DNA of 36,269 bases from Nitrospina sp. (GTDB taxonomy: Bacteria > Nitrospinota > Nitrospinia > Nitrospinales > VA-1), in the NCBI GenBank assembly GCA_002721515.1, contig PBKP01000005.1, positions 1 through 36,269 on the forward strand, written 5' to 3'. Of the stretch, positions 17,674-25,795 are shown piece by piece; the stretch's first letter is position 1; every line of letters begins with the position of its first letter. The notes beneath the pieces were generated by a model that did not search any database, had not been told where the DNA came from, and worked only from the letters and a program-made list of their open reading frames with translations. The translations under genes and the position numbers were made by a program.

Positions 17674-18750
17674 TCAAGCATTCATACAACGTTCATATTG
17701 TTGTGGGCATCTTACTGAGGCTCCAAGGTTTTTGGCCGCCTCAAACACCCAACGCGGATTTCTTACAATTTCTTTACCCAAAGCAACAAGGTCCGCTGAC
17801 CCTGAATCTATTATTTCTGTAGCTTGTTCGGTAGTGGTAATCATCCCAGCTGTCCTGGTAATCATTCCTGTCCTTTGTTTAATCTCTCGAGCAAGATGGA
17901 CTTGATAGCCGGGCTTGAATTCAAGGTTAGTTATTGGAAGAATCCCACCACTTGAGACACAAACATAGTCAAAACCGATACATTTCAATTCCTCAACAAG
18001 AAAAACACAATCTTCTATCGACCATCCTCCTTCTAACCAATCTTTTCCAGTTACCCTCGCCCCAAGTATTTTATCTTTAGGCCAAACATCCCGCATCTCC
18101 TTTCCAATTTCTAAAGGGAGCCGACACCTGTTCTGCAAGCCCCCCCCATAAGCATCGGTGCGATGATTCGATATTGGAGAAATAAATTGATGAAGTAGGT
18201 AGCCATGCGCCATATGTAATTCTATACAATCAAAATTTAGGCGCCGAGCCCTTATAGTGGTATTCTTAAAGTCATTCCTTAATTCTTCTATTTGATTAAC
18301 TGTAAGCTGTTTTGGCTCTGGCCATCCATCTGTTCTAGAAATAGCAGACGGACTTACTGTCTGCCATCCACCATCAGAAATATTAAGAGAAATATTTGGC
18401 CCAACCCATGGAAGTTTTGCTGACCCTTTACGACCCGAATGGGAAATTTGAATACCGATAGGAATGTCGCTATATTTTCTTAGAGATGTAAGGACTTTAT
18501 TCAATGACCTTTCATTGTCATCTGTGTATAGAGATAAATCGTTATGAGTAATTTTCCCTATAGAGTTTACAGCGGTTGCTTCTAACATCAGCAATCCGGC
18601 TCCAGAAATAGCGAGCTGAAGCAAGTGCCCAAGATGCCAGTCAGTAGCATTTCCTTCCAACGCAGAATACTGACACATAGGCGCAACAACCACCCGATTG
18701 GCTAACGTTAGCTCATTTATCTTCAAAGGATTGAATAATACGGGTGACAT
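17674..18750 (-). CDS. Old yellow enzyme (NADH:flavin oxidoreductase, YqjM-like)
   Basis: A 358-residue FMN-dependent ene-reductase of the OYE family, thermophilic-like (YqjM) class. Evidence: PMCQYSA placing a cysteine at residue 26 as in Bacillus YqjM, the substrate-binding HMAHGYLLHQF with His179, His182 and Tyr184, IGIQISHSGRKGS, and TRTAGMITT near the phosphate site. The open frame extends to a TTG at 18765, but the ATG at 18750 has a GAGAG site 9 bases upstream and gives the cysteine its usual number, so I chose it. It reduces activated C=C bonds with NAD(P)H; the physiological substrate is unknown. The preceding gene ends 34 bases upstream. Confidence 0.92.
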   Translation of the reverse strand: MSPVLFNPLKINELTLANRVVVAPMCQYSALEGNATDWHLGHLLQLAISGAGLLMLEATAVNSIGKITHNDLSLYTDDNERSLNKVLTSLRKYSDIPIGIQISHSGRKGSAKLPWVGPNISLNISDGGWQTVSPSAISRTDGWPEPKQLTVNQIEELRNDFKNTTIRARRLNFDCIELHMAHGYLLHQFISPISNHRTDAYGGGLQNRCRLPLEIGKEMRDVWPKDKILGARVTGKDWLEGGWSIEDCVFLVEELKCIGFDYVCVSSGGILPITNLEFKPGYQVHLAREIKQRTGMITRTAGMITTTEQATEIIDSGSADLVALGKEIVRNPRWVFEAAKNLGASVRCPQQYERCMNA

Positions 18751-18784
18751 AAATTTTTCTCTCAAATAAAAACGAAGTTTTAAA

Positions 18785-19285
18785 TTATGGCTTTACAATA
18801 ACGAATTCATTATGAGGATAGAAAATAATATCTGGGTTGGCCCAGTATGTTTCTACAAAAAATGCTCCCAAGGCTTTTCCTAATTTTGGAAGATGCGCCA
18901 CATCGTCACTATCAATCATAGAACCCATTGGAACAGCAATTCTTAACCATTCTCCTGTTGGCTGTTCATCGTAAAAAAATCTGGATACCAAAGCAACATC
19001 CGGTGGAACACAAGAAAAACCCAATTGCATAAAAGAATTATATATTTGTTGGAGTTTTGCCGGCTCCGAATACCCGAGAGCCTCAACCTTCACCCTTGAC
19101 AATTTGACTGGCCAACTGTATTGACCGATTTGAAAGGAGGGACGGTCAACGATATCTATAATCCAATCGCTCATTCGATAGCCCTTGGAGCCTAGGTCAT
19201 CCAATAACTCTTTTCCTGTTTCGTATTGGTATTTGTCAATTAATTTCCATGTTTCCGTATTTTCAATTGTAATATCCTGATTCAT
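18785..19285 (-). CDS. Uncharacterised protein upstream of old yellow enzyme
   Basis: About 166 residues from the ATG at 19285 (other starts: ATG at 19306, TTG at 19372; none has a clear ribosome-binding site). No signal peptide or membrane segment. It looks like a compact alpha/beta protein: KLIDKYQYETGKELLDDLGSKGYRMSDWI, then PVKLSRVKVEALGYSEPAKLQQIYNSF, FSCVPPDVALVSRFFYDEQP and a conserved-looking WLRIAVPMGSMID segment. I do not recognise the family. It shares a transcript with the ene-reductase gene 34 bases downstream and could be its partner or unrelated. Confidence 0.6.
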   Translation of the reverse strand: MNQDITIENTETWKLIDKYQYETGKELLDDLGSKGYRMSDWIIDIVDRPSFQIGQYSWPVKLSRVKVEALGYSEPAKLQQIYNSFMQLGFSCVPPDVALVSRFFYDEQPTGEWLRIAVPMGSMIDSDDVAHLPKLGKALGAFFVETYWANPDIIFYPHNEFVIVKP

Positions 19286-19660
19286 GGTCTGCTTTTTTTC
19301 TTGCATTTTTTCATCAAAGAAATGTCCCAATTTATTAAGTGCCTGGCTAATGGCCAATTTATATGCCAACAAACATCAATATGACTATCTTATTGGTAGA
19401 TATAACAACTATTTGGAATATTGAAACTCTCATGTTAAAACAAAGTGTTAATTTTTTTCGAGGACACTTTAACATAAATTCGAGACCTGACGATGGGGTT
19501 TATCTCCCTATTTTTTATTTTTTCTTCCCGGAGACCGTTTATACTTTTTGAGATAGCTGACGAACAACTAATAAGCGTCCAAAACCAATAATAATTAGGG
19601 TTCTACTCAGAAACTCTTTATCTGCATATTTTTTTACTCAAAGAACTCGGCACTATTTTC

Positions 19661-21559
19661 ATGAACGATTCGGAAGATAAAATAACAACTTCCTCATCAA
19701 TGCTGGTTGTACTTGAAGGAAATTCCCATTGGAATACTGACTCAAAAATTACTGTCAACTGGGATAAAATCACAGTACCCTCCGACCAGATATCTCTGCC
19801 TACCCAAGCCGATGATCAAGTGCTTGAGATAAAGAAGAAATTTTTAGCTTGGGCCTATGAGGTTAGCCAAATCCAAATCGATGGCAAAACCGTTACAGAA
19901 CATCTGAAGATTTTTGAAGGCCTTTCTTTCTGGTGGATGACTTTGATGGGTGAAAAATCGCCTTACAAATGCCCGGCCATATACGCAGTATTCAAGCTAC
20001 ATACCTTAGAAAAACTCTACCAACATTATGACTGTCGAGGAATTATTTTTAATGGAAACGATTCGGCTCTAGGTCAAGTATTAAACCAATGGTGTGCTGA
20101 AATGGGGCATCCATACAAAAAAGTCCCGTCCTCTTCAAAGAAAACCTTTCACTTCAGCTTAAATTATCTATTTTCAAAATTGCCTTATTTAATTCAAGCA
20201 TGTGTTTGGTTTATTCATAGAGCGTGGACACGTTTTCGGCATGTTTCAAGTGTACACATAACACCAGAAAAAGAAATGACCGAAATAACTATGGTCACCT
20301 ATTTTCCCAACATTAATAGAGAAAAAACTGAGCAAGGACGATTTTTTTCCCGGTATTGGGGGGATTTGCATTCCCTGTTGGACAAACTCCCATTTCGAAT
20401 TCGTTGGGTGTGGTTTTACTTTAAACAAAATGAGATTGACTTCCAAGAGACTGTAAGGCTCCGCGATGTGTGCAATGAAACCCAACCAGAAAAATATAAA
20501 CACCATTTGCTGGAAGAGTTTCTGAGTCCCAAATCTTTGTTGCTCGCAATTCGGCTATATTCGAAGGTTTACAAAAAAGGAAAACAACTGAAAAAACTAC
20601 AAAAAAACTTCGTTTTACCCGGTTCTCAATTAAACTTTTTTCCCTTTTTCAAAACCGACTGGGATACTTCCTTTTTCGGATCCTTGGCTCGAGATGAAGC
20701 CTTGCGGATCGCTTTGTTCGATTCCATGGTTTTGACTTTGCCTTCAGGCACCTTTGGAATGTTCCCCAGTGAAAATCAAGGCTGGGAACTAGGCCTAATT
20801 TCCGCATGGAGGAGACATCAAAAAAAAATGACCATATTAAGTTTTATTCATTCTTCTTTCCGTCCTCTGGATCTGTGCATACTATCTGATTCAAGAACCC
20901 ATGAAAATGCCGATTCGCTTTCCCTTCCCTGCCCAGATCTTTGGGCGATAGGAATCTCTTCCTGTTTGAATTTGTTTAAGGAATCAGGCTACCCTCAAGA
21001 AAAGCTATTGCCGGTTGAAGCGCTGCGATACTTACATTTGATGGGACGTTTTGGAAGTGAAAAAAAAGATTTGCCACAGACAGGACGTATTTTGCTAGTC
21101 GCCTCGGGCATGACAAACCAAGAAACTCCGGCACATTTTGAAATGCTGGTTGAGGCGGCACAGAAAAGTGGGTTAGATAAATACGCCAAGGTCATTATTA
21201 AACCTCATCCTGCGTTTCCTCTAAATGATTTTTTGAAGAATTATGATCTGCCCTTTTCCTATACCCTTTCCAACGAAAGCCTGGATTCCCTCTGGCCCAG
21301 TGTAGATGTCGTGTATTGCCCTAACCCTTCTAGTATTTGTGTGGAAGCGGCATGGTTGGGAGTACCCGTAATTATTCCAAGTTCTGTGAACGCTTTGAAC
21401 CTGAATCCACTATACGGCCTGCCCCGTCTAAAAGAAGTTAAAAACAGTGCCATGTTGGTCGAAAAACTCAGCAACCCTTCTCTAGTAAGCATACCCAAAG
21501 ACTATTTTTTCTTTGACCAAGACCTAACACGGTGGAAGAAATTTTTGAAGAATAGATAA
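19661..21559 (+). CDS. TIGR04326-type surface carbohydrate biosynthesis protein
   Basis: A 632-residue protein. The N-terminal region (FWWMTLMGEKSPYKCPAIY, residues about 90-110) resembles the TIGR04326 surface carbohydrate family known from Leptospira and other O-antigen loci. The C-terminal half has GT-B features: ILLVASGMTNQETPAHFEML, AKVIIKPHPAFP, and YCPNPSSICVEAAWLGVPVIIPS, which looks like the nucleotide-sugar-binding face. About residues 320-400 form a central linker region. A hydrophobic stretch near residues 170-190 may be an amphipathic membrane-contact helix. It lies alone on the plus strand between minus-strand operons. Family assignment is from memory of sequence pattern; the reaction is unknown. 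Confidence 0.7.
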   Translation: MNDSEDKITTSSSMLVVLEGNSHWNTDSKITVNWDKITVPSDQISLPTQADDQVLEIKKKFLAWAYEVSQIQIDGKTVTEHLKIFEGLSFWWMTLMGEKSPYKCPAIYAVFKLHTLEKLYQHYDCRGIIFNGNDSALGQVLNQWCAEMGHPYKKVPSSSKKTFHFSLNYLFSKLPYLIQACVWFIHRAWTRFRHVSSVHITPEKEMTEITMVTYFPNINREKTEQGRFFSRYWGDLHSLLDKLPFRIRWVWFYFKQNEIDFQETVRLRDVCNETQPEKYKHHLLEEFLSPKSLLLAIRLYSKVYKKGKQLKKLQKNFVLPGSQLNFFPFFKTDWDTSFFGSLARDEALRIALFDSMVLTLPSGTFGMFPSENQGWELGLISAWRRHQKKMTILSFIHSSFRPLDLCILSDSRTHENADSLSLPCPDLWAIGISSCLNLFKESGYPQEKLLPVEALRYLHLMGRFGSEKKDLPQTGRILLVASGMTNQETPAHFEMLVEAAQKSGLDKYAKVIIKPHPAFPLNDFLKNYDLPFSYTLSNESLDSLWPSVDVVYCPNPSSICVEAAWLGVPVIIPSSVNALNLNPLYGLPRLKEVKNSAMLVEKLSNPSLVSIPKDYFFFDQDLTRWKKFLKNR

Positions 21560-21581
21560 TCTCTGTCATACACTGAATATT

Positions 21582-22415
21582 TTAACTATGAAAAATGTCA
21601 AAATGTGTTTCGTAGTACTTCAGCAAAAAAGGGCGCAACATGTACGCACAGCTTTCATTCTCCACTCGATAAATGGTACGATCCTTGTTATCCAAGGAAA
21701 AGTATTTAACGCCTCTAGGAGGTATCACTTCTGATTCTTCTCGTATCACTTGTAAGGTGTTATCAAACAAACGAACTTTTACAGCTAAATCAGAATTATT
21801 CGGGTTAATATAAATTAGGTCGAAGCCATCACAATCAGAGAATGAAAGTTGAGGTTGATAAAGAATTTTCCTATCAAGATTCCTGCGGGTAGTTTGAACT
21901 TCTTCATGGTCAGGTGGTTTAGCAAGTACATAGGCTGCTCCGTGAACATAACTCCATAGAGGAATCTCATCTGTTACCCTTCGATACGCAGTAAAGCCAC
22001 GTTCCACAATGCAGGTTTGGGAGGGAGCAGACATAGAGCTCTTAGATGCCTCATGAAAACACGCCATGCTGCCAAACCCTGAGTTGCCTTCAAGAATATC
22101 TTCAATCCGAATAGCTTTGGTCTGAAAAGGGGGAATAGTGATTTGTTTCCGGAGAAACTCATGTCCTTGTTGGTCATAAAAAACCAAGGTTACTCTATCA
22201 GAAATATTTTTATTAGGATAAAGAATTGATGGCAAATTGAGTAAATCGAAACGCGTTCTCCAAATTTCATCAGACCTCCAGAAAAACAAATCACTTACAG
22301 AATAATCCAGAGGGGGTTCGTTGTAATATTTAGGCAAAATCCCAAATAAATTACGAAATTTAATGCTTGGGCGTAAATTAGCAAGATACTGAATAAATCT
22401 TTTAAGAGGATACAT
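21582..22415 (-). CDS. Uncharacterised beta-rich protein A in glycan locus
   Basis: The frame opens at 22523, but that would overlap the upstream gene by 122 bases; the ATG at 22415 (MYPLKRFIQYLANL) overlaps it by 14 bases and is the likelier start, giving 277 residues. No signal peptide. Two Ig-like beta-sandwich segments can be seen: VTLVFYDQQGHEFLRKQITIPPF and, later, DLIYINPNNSDLAVKVRLFD followed by EVIPPRGVKYFSLDN, each a strand-turn-strand pattern ending in a proline-rich turn. I do not recognise the family. It is the last gene of a four-gene minus-strand set with protein B, a zinc-ribbon methyltransferase and a radical SAM/SPASM enzyme. Confidence 0.65.
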   Translation of the reverse strand: MYPLKRFIQYLANLRPSIKFRNLFGILPKYYNEPPLDYSVSDLFFWRSDEIWRTRFDLLNLPSILYPNKNISDRVTLVFYDQQGHEFLRKQITIPPFQTKAIRIEDILEGNSGFGSMACFHEASKSSMSAPSQTCIVERGFTAYRRVTDEIPLWSYVHGAAYVLAKPPDHEEVQTTRRNLDRKILYQPQLSFSDCDGFDLIYINPNNSDLAVKVRLFDNTLQVIREESEVIPPRGVKYFSLDNKDRTIYRVENESCAYMLRPFLLKYYETHFDIFHS

Positions 22416-23214
22416 TTTTTGCAAAGCTATTAACCCAGTGAGTTTTAACTTCTTTAATGAAACCGTGTCGCTTGGCATTGTCGCCAAAAACCGTGAATTC
22501 ATGCGGGGGGTAAGAGTGTTCAAGACTCATTAAACGATAAGAAGGATCATGGCTGAAAAATATTGGTATTCCAGCCATATCAGGAGAGTATAGACAGAGG
22601 GGATCCTTAGGATCGTTTTTCAAACCCGATAAATCGATTAGATTACAAATGTTGGTTTCTATTTCGAATTTTTTTTCTATTTTCCCTGAAATTTGACATA
22701 TAACAAACAATCGACCAACCTTTATTTCTGCAGCCCGAACAAGGTTCGCTACTATTAGTTTAGTAATGACTCCAGGAAAGCTTTGAATTAATGGGTTGAA
22801 GACAAGTATCGTCCCTCCGGAAATATTTAACATAAACCCTGGATATTCCCCTTGATAACTCACGGAAGTTGTCTTAGAACTCAACTGAATATTGCCACGC
22901 CAGTTAGGGTCGGATTCCATGAAATGGTCAATGGGAAGCAAGTCCAAACGCTCCGGCAAACGTTTAGGATACATAAAAAAGAATACGGCACTATCTTTAG
23001 TCGGTCGCTCCGGCAAATCCTCCACACAGAGGGAAACTGTACTTCCTGAAGTAAGTTCTAAAATGAAAAAAACTTTCCAGTCTGCTCCGGTCGAAAACGT
23101 AGCGTGAACATAAACAGATTCAGATTTCCATGAAGAACTTGTGGTGGGTGGGAAGTTTGCCAAGGTAACAGTTGATTGGAGATAAGGTATTTGCGGGAGA
23201 AAATAATAGTTCAT
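22402..23214 (-). CDS. Uncharacterised beta-rich protein B in glycan locus
   Basis: A 270-residue protein beginning MNYYFLPQIPYLQSTVTLAN, without signal peptide or membrane segment. Predicted mainly beta. A distinctive C-terminal segment reads PIFFSHDPSYRLMSLEHS, then PPHEFTVFGD, with several His, Asp and Tyr residues that could form a binding or active site. It lies 4 bases after the methyltransferase gene and overlaps protein A's gene by 14 bases, so all three are translated from one message. I do not recognise the family. Protein A also has a tract of similar character (PLWSYVHGAAYV), but I cannot show homology by eye. Confidence 0.7.
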   Translation of the reverse strand: MNYYFLPQIPYLQSTVTLANFPPTTSSSWKSESVYVHATFSTGADWKVFFILELTSGSTVSLCVEDLPERPTKDSAVFFFMYPKRLPERLDLLPIDHFMESDPNWRGNIQLSSKTTSVSYQGEYPGFMLNISGGTILVFNPLIQSFPGVITKLIVANLVRAAEIKVGRLFVICQISGKIEKKFEIETNICNLIDLSGLKNDPKDPLCLYSPDMAGIPIFFSHDPSYRLMSLEHSYPPHEFTVFGDNAKRHGFIKEVKTHWVNSFAKNVSS

Positions 23215-23218
23215 AAGC

Positions 23219-24205
23219 TTACATTTTCCTGGCGACCACGACGATATTTCCAGCTTTCTTTTTATTCATCAGATATTCTTCCAGAACCCGTTCGAAATCC
23301 GGGTCAAAAACTTCCTGCCACAGAAAATTTCCGATGGCGCTACGATCCACCTCATTTTTCTCAATAATTTTTTTAACATAAGATATATCCAAGGAGGAAT
23401 TGAGAGTGAAGGCCTCGGCAATTCTGAAAGAATTATTTCGCAAAAGAATATCAATACACTTGTAGTTCATGAGATTGACATGGCCTGGAGGTAAAATTTG
23501 CACATGCTTTTCTCTTGCGCAAATCCATTCAAAACTGTCGGTGTTGGGGGTGGAAAAAACAAAAATGCCATCGTCTTTCAAGAGGTGGTGTGTTTTTTGT
23601 AACATGGCTTTTGAATCGACGATATGTTCGATTGTATCCCATAATGTGATCACGTCGAATTGGCTATCGACATCCATATCCAGGTAATCCTGGTTGAGGA
23701 TTTTAACATCAGGGTATCTTTCTCCCAGTTCTCTGCAGGCTTCTTCGCTCATATCGCAACAAGCCAGATCGAATGAGCAACTGGCTCTGTGTAAAGCCTC
23801 GATGAAAATTCCAATGGCCGAACCCACATCCAAAAGCTTCCCGTGAGACTTGTATTTTTGGATCAGTTCAATCCTTGGAAGAAAAATATTAATTCGCTTT
23901 TCAAAGGAGTCTCTAAAGAATTCATTTTCAAAAGATTTCATTTCACTATTGTAATAGGCGTTAATTTGCTCCTTTGTGGGGTAGGGATTGCAAAACAAGA
24001 GTCCGCAATCAAGGCAACTGGAAATATCAAACTGGTAAGCATTGACAAAAAATTCGATTTTTGTGGAAGGGCAAATAGGACAGGAGTCTAAAACAGGATT
24101 GTCATTTTTCAATTCAGCCAGCCGAGAAACAGTTTTTATCATCATCTCTCGAAGTTTTTTTTGTTTTTTTTGAGTGTGTATGTCGTTAAATTCCAGCTTT
24201 TTCAT
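23219..24205 (-). CDS. SAM methyltransferase with N-terminal zinc ribbon
   Basis: A 328-residue protein. Cysteines 42, 45, 64 and 67 (CPIC and CLDC) form a four-cysteine zinc ribbon typical of the Methyltransf_13/23-type sugar C-methyltransferase relatives, followed by the usual FCNPYPTKEQINAYY segment. SAM motif I is LLDVGSAIGIF (about residue 124), with FDVITLWDTIEHI at motif IV and IFVFSTPNTDS at motif V. These enzymes often methylate activated sugars or lipid-linked precursors. It starts an overlapping group with two beta-rich unknowns (next gene 4 bases on). Confidence 0.88.
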   Translation of the reverse strand: MKKLEFNDIHTQKKQKKLREMMIKTVSRLAELKNDNPVLDSCPICPSTKIEFFVNAYQFDISSCLDCGLLFCNPYPTKEQINAYYNSEMKSFENEFFRDSFEKRINIFLPRIELIQKYKSHGKLLDVGSAIGIFIEALHRASCSFDLACCDMSEEACRELGERYPDVKILNQDYLDMDVDSQFDVITLWDTIEHIVDSKAMLQKTHHLLKDDGIFVFSTPNTDSFEWICAREKHVQILPPGHVNLMNYKCIDILLRNNSFRIAEAFTLNSSLDISYVKKIIEKNEVDRSAIGNFLWQEVFDPDFERVLEEYLMNKKKAGNIVVVARKM

Positions 24206-24342
24206 AATTCTATATTATATGTTCCACTTAAATTTTTGATCGAGTTTCACATAGGATGACTAAGAATAAGTTACAACGAGTTTCAGGCAGAACAAAGGAA
24301 GGCAACTATTGGATACTAAAGATCAGGAGTGCTTGACGGATT

Positions 24343-25245
24343 TTAGTTTTTTGCATTTTTATAATGATTCAGCCAACCTTCTCGATGTTCCTTTCCGTGA
24401 AGTGTGCCATTAGTATTACAATTCTTACAAGGCATCAGCGCTCTCTTTCCATTACCAAGAACCTTGCGATATTTATTGAAATTGGGGGAAGTCCAGACTT
24501 CTATTAAAGATTGATGGTTTAAGTTACCCATCTTGATTTTTTTATTCCAGTCTTGAACGCAGAGGAGAACATCACCATTCCAATCGATGGACATCGAATA
24601 ATGAGTATAAAAACAGGGCCTGTTTTCTTCCACATCGGTCTGGTTACCTTCTATAACAGTGCCAGCGCGGTTGGTTAGCTTGACACCGTAATCATTATCC
24701 ATGGTATACCAGCGGTCCCGTAGGAAATAATGGGACTCTGGAACCTTGGCTTCGGAAAAAATTTGGCGGAAATGGTCCAGTTGATGCGGACCGTCATAAA
24801 GGCTGACCAAGATTTGAGAGATACCTGCATTATAAAGGTCTGCCACAGATTGTGGAGTTAAAAAATCCCCACTGGTGATCAATTCAGTACGAATATCTTT
24901 CCCAAAAATTTTTGCCATCGCAATAAAATCGGGGTGAAGCGTGGGTTCTCCATAGCCAGAAAGAGCTACACCGCCAGTGTAATGCAAACTCCTGAGTTCA
25001 TCCGCTATTTTGGAGCAAAGATCCAGGGAAATATGCAAATTCTGGTTTGGGTAAAGTTCAGTTTCGGCCCGTGGGCAAAACACACATCTGCGGTTGCAAA
25101 GTTCCGTTGGATTGATATCGAGCCAACTAAACAAAGGAACATTGTTGACAAATTCTACTTTGTCAACAAAAACAGATTTCCTTTTGATGTTCTTTTTTAT
25201 TGTTTGTTCAAAAATTTCATTTTTTAATTGTTGGTCTTGCGGCAT
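24343..25245 (-). CDS. Radical SAM/SPASM domain enzyme
   Basis: A 300-residue protein from the ATG at 25245, which has GGAG 6 bases upstream; the ATG at 25257 (adding MEIY) lacks one. The radical SAM motif CNRRCVFC is at residues 50-57 in this numbering, within LDINPTELC, followed by ALSGYGEPTLHPDF. The C-terminus carries SPASM-type cysteines (CFYTHYSMSIDWNGDVLLC, and CKNCN near the end) that bind an auxiliary iron-sulfur cluster. SPASM enzymes mature peptides or modify carbohydrates and nucleosides. The neighbouring methyltransferase and surface genes make a glycan role plausible, but this is inference. 137 bases separate it from the methyltransferase gene. Confidence 0.88.
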   Translation of the reverse strand: MPQDQQLKNEIFEQTIKKNIKRKSVFVDKVEFVNNVPLFSWLDINPTELCNRRCVFCPRAETELYPNQNLHISLDLCSKIADELRSLHYTGGVALSGYGEPTLHPDFIAMAKIFGKDIRTELITSGDFLTPQSVADLYNAGISQILVSLYDGPHQLDHFRQIFSEAKVPESHYFLRDRWYTMDNDYGVKLTNRAGTVIEGNQTDVEENRPCFYTHYSMSIDWNGDVLLCVQDWNKKIKMGNLNHQSLIEVWTSPNFNKYRKVLGNGKRALMPCKNCNTNGTLHGKEHREGWLNHYKNAKN

Positions 25246-25257
25246 ATAAATCTCCAT

Positions 25258-25577
25258 GTGACCAGAAGAAAAACTGGAAAATTGAAAAAGAACTCAGGGA
25301 GCGCTAGATCAATTAAGCAACTGACACACCATTCCTTATTCCCTAATAGCCTAGCAAGTTAGCACATGTTTCTTTCCGTTAGCAATCTTAATTTCAAGTT
25401 ACAAATAATTAAAACCTTATAATCTCTTGCGCAGAATCGCGATTTTAGAGGAGGCTGGAACCTTATCCATTTTACCAAATCAGGTTGCAAGTTGGTCGGT
25501 TATGATTAAGGTACTAGTTTAATTCAGGTCCAAAGAAACTACAGTTTGGATTTAGAGGTTTGATGTATGTTGTTCTC
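25258..25577. other. Gene-free stretch upstream of the radical SAM/SPASM gene
   Basis: About 320 AT-rich bases between the start of the SPASM gene and the radical SAM remnant. I see no gene, tRNA-like fold or convincing promoter hexamer pair in it. It must contain the promoter of the minus-strand SPASM operon and probably the end of the aminomutase transcript. Confidence 0.3.
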
Positions 25578-25795
25578 TTAGCTGTCAACGACCTTTTTAA
25601 AAATAGCCATACTCGGGTTGTCACTTGTTATTTCTGGAAATTTCTTTATTTCGTAATAATTTTTCTCAGAGAAATATATTCTGATAGAAAAGGTTTAGAT
25701 TTATTTTTAAAAATATTTTTCAAACACCCAATTAAGTATTCAAAAAGTAAAGTCAATGAAAACATAAAACCATATTTCCGAATGCAATTACTAAA
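25578..25795 (-). pseudogene. Frameshifted remnant of a B12 radical SAM gene 3' end
   Basis: On the minus strand this reads CIRKYGFMFSLTLLFEYL and, further on, SEYISLRKI in one frame; near 25650 the match continues in the next frame as EIKKFPEITSDNPSMAIF before TAA at 25578-25580. The intact protein at 13541-15508 has CIRKYGVIFSLKLICEYI, PEYISLRKI, and RKKIFPVIKSDNPSMAIF at its end. The alignment covers the last 65 or so codons with one single-base frame change. Homology begins at the stop codon of the lysine 2,3-aminomutase gene (25791-25793), so a deletion or recombination joined the two. Confidence 0.8.
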
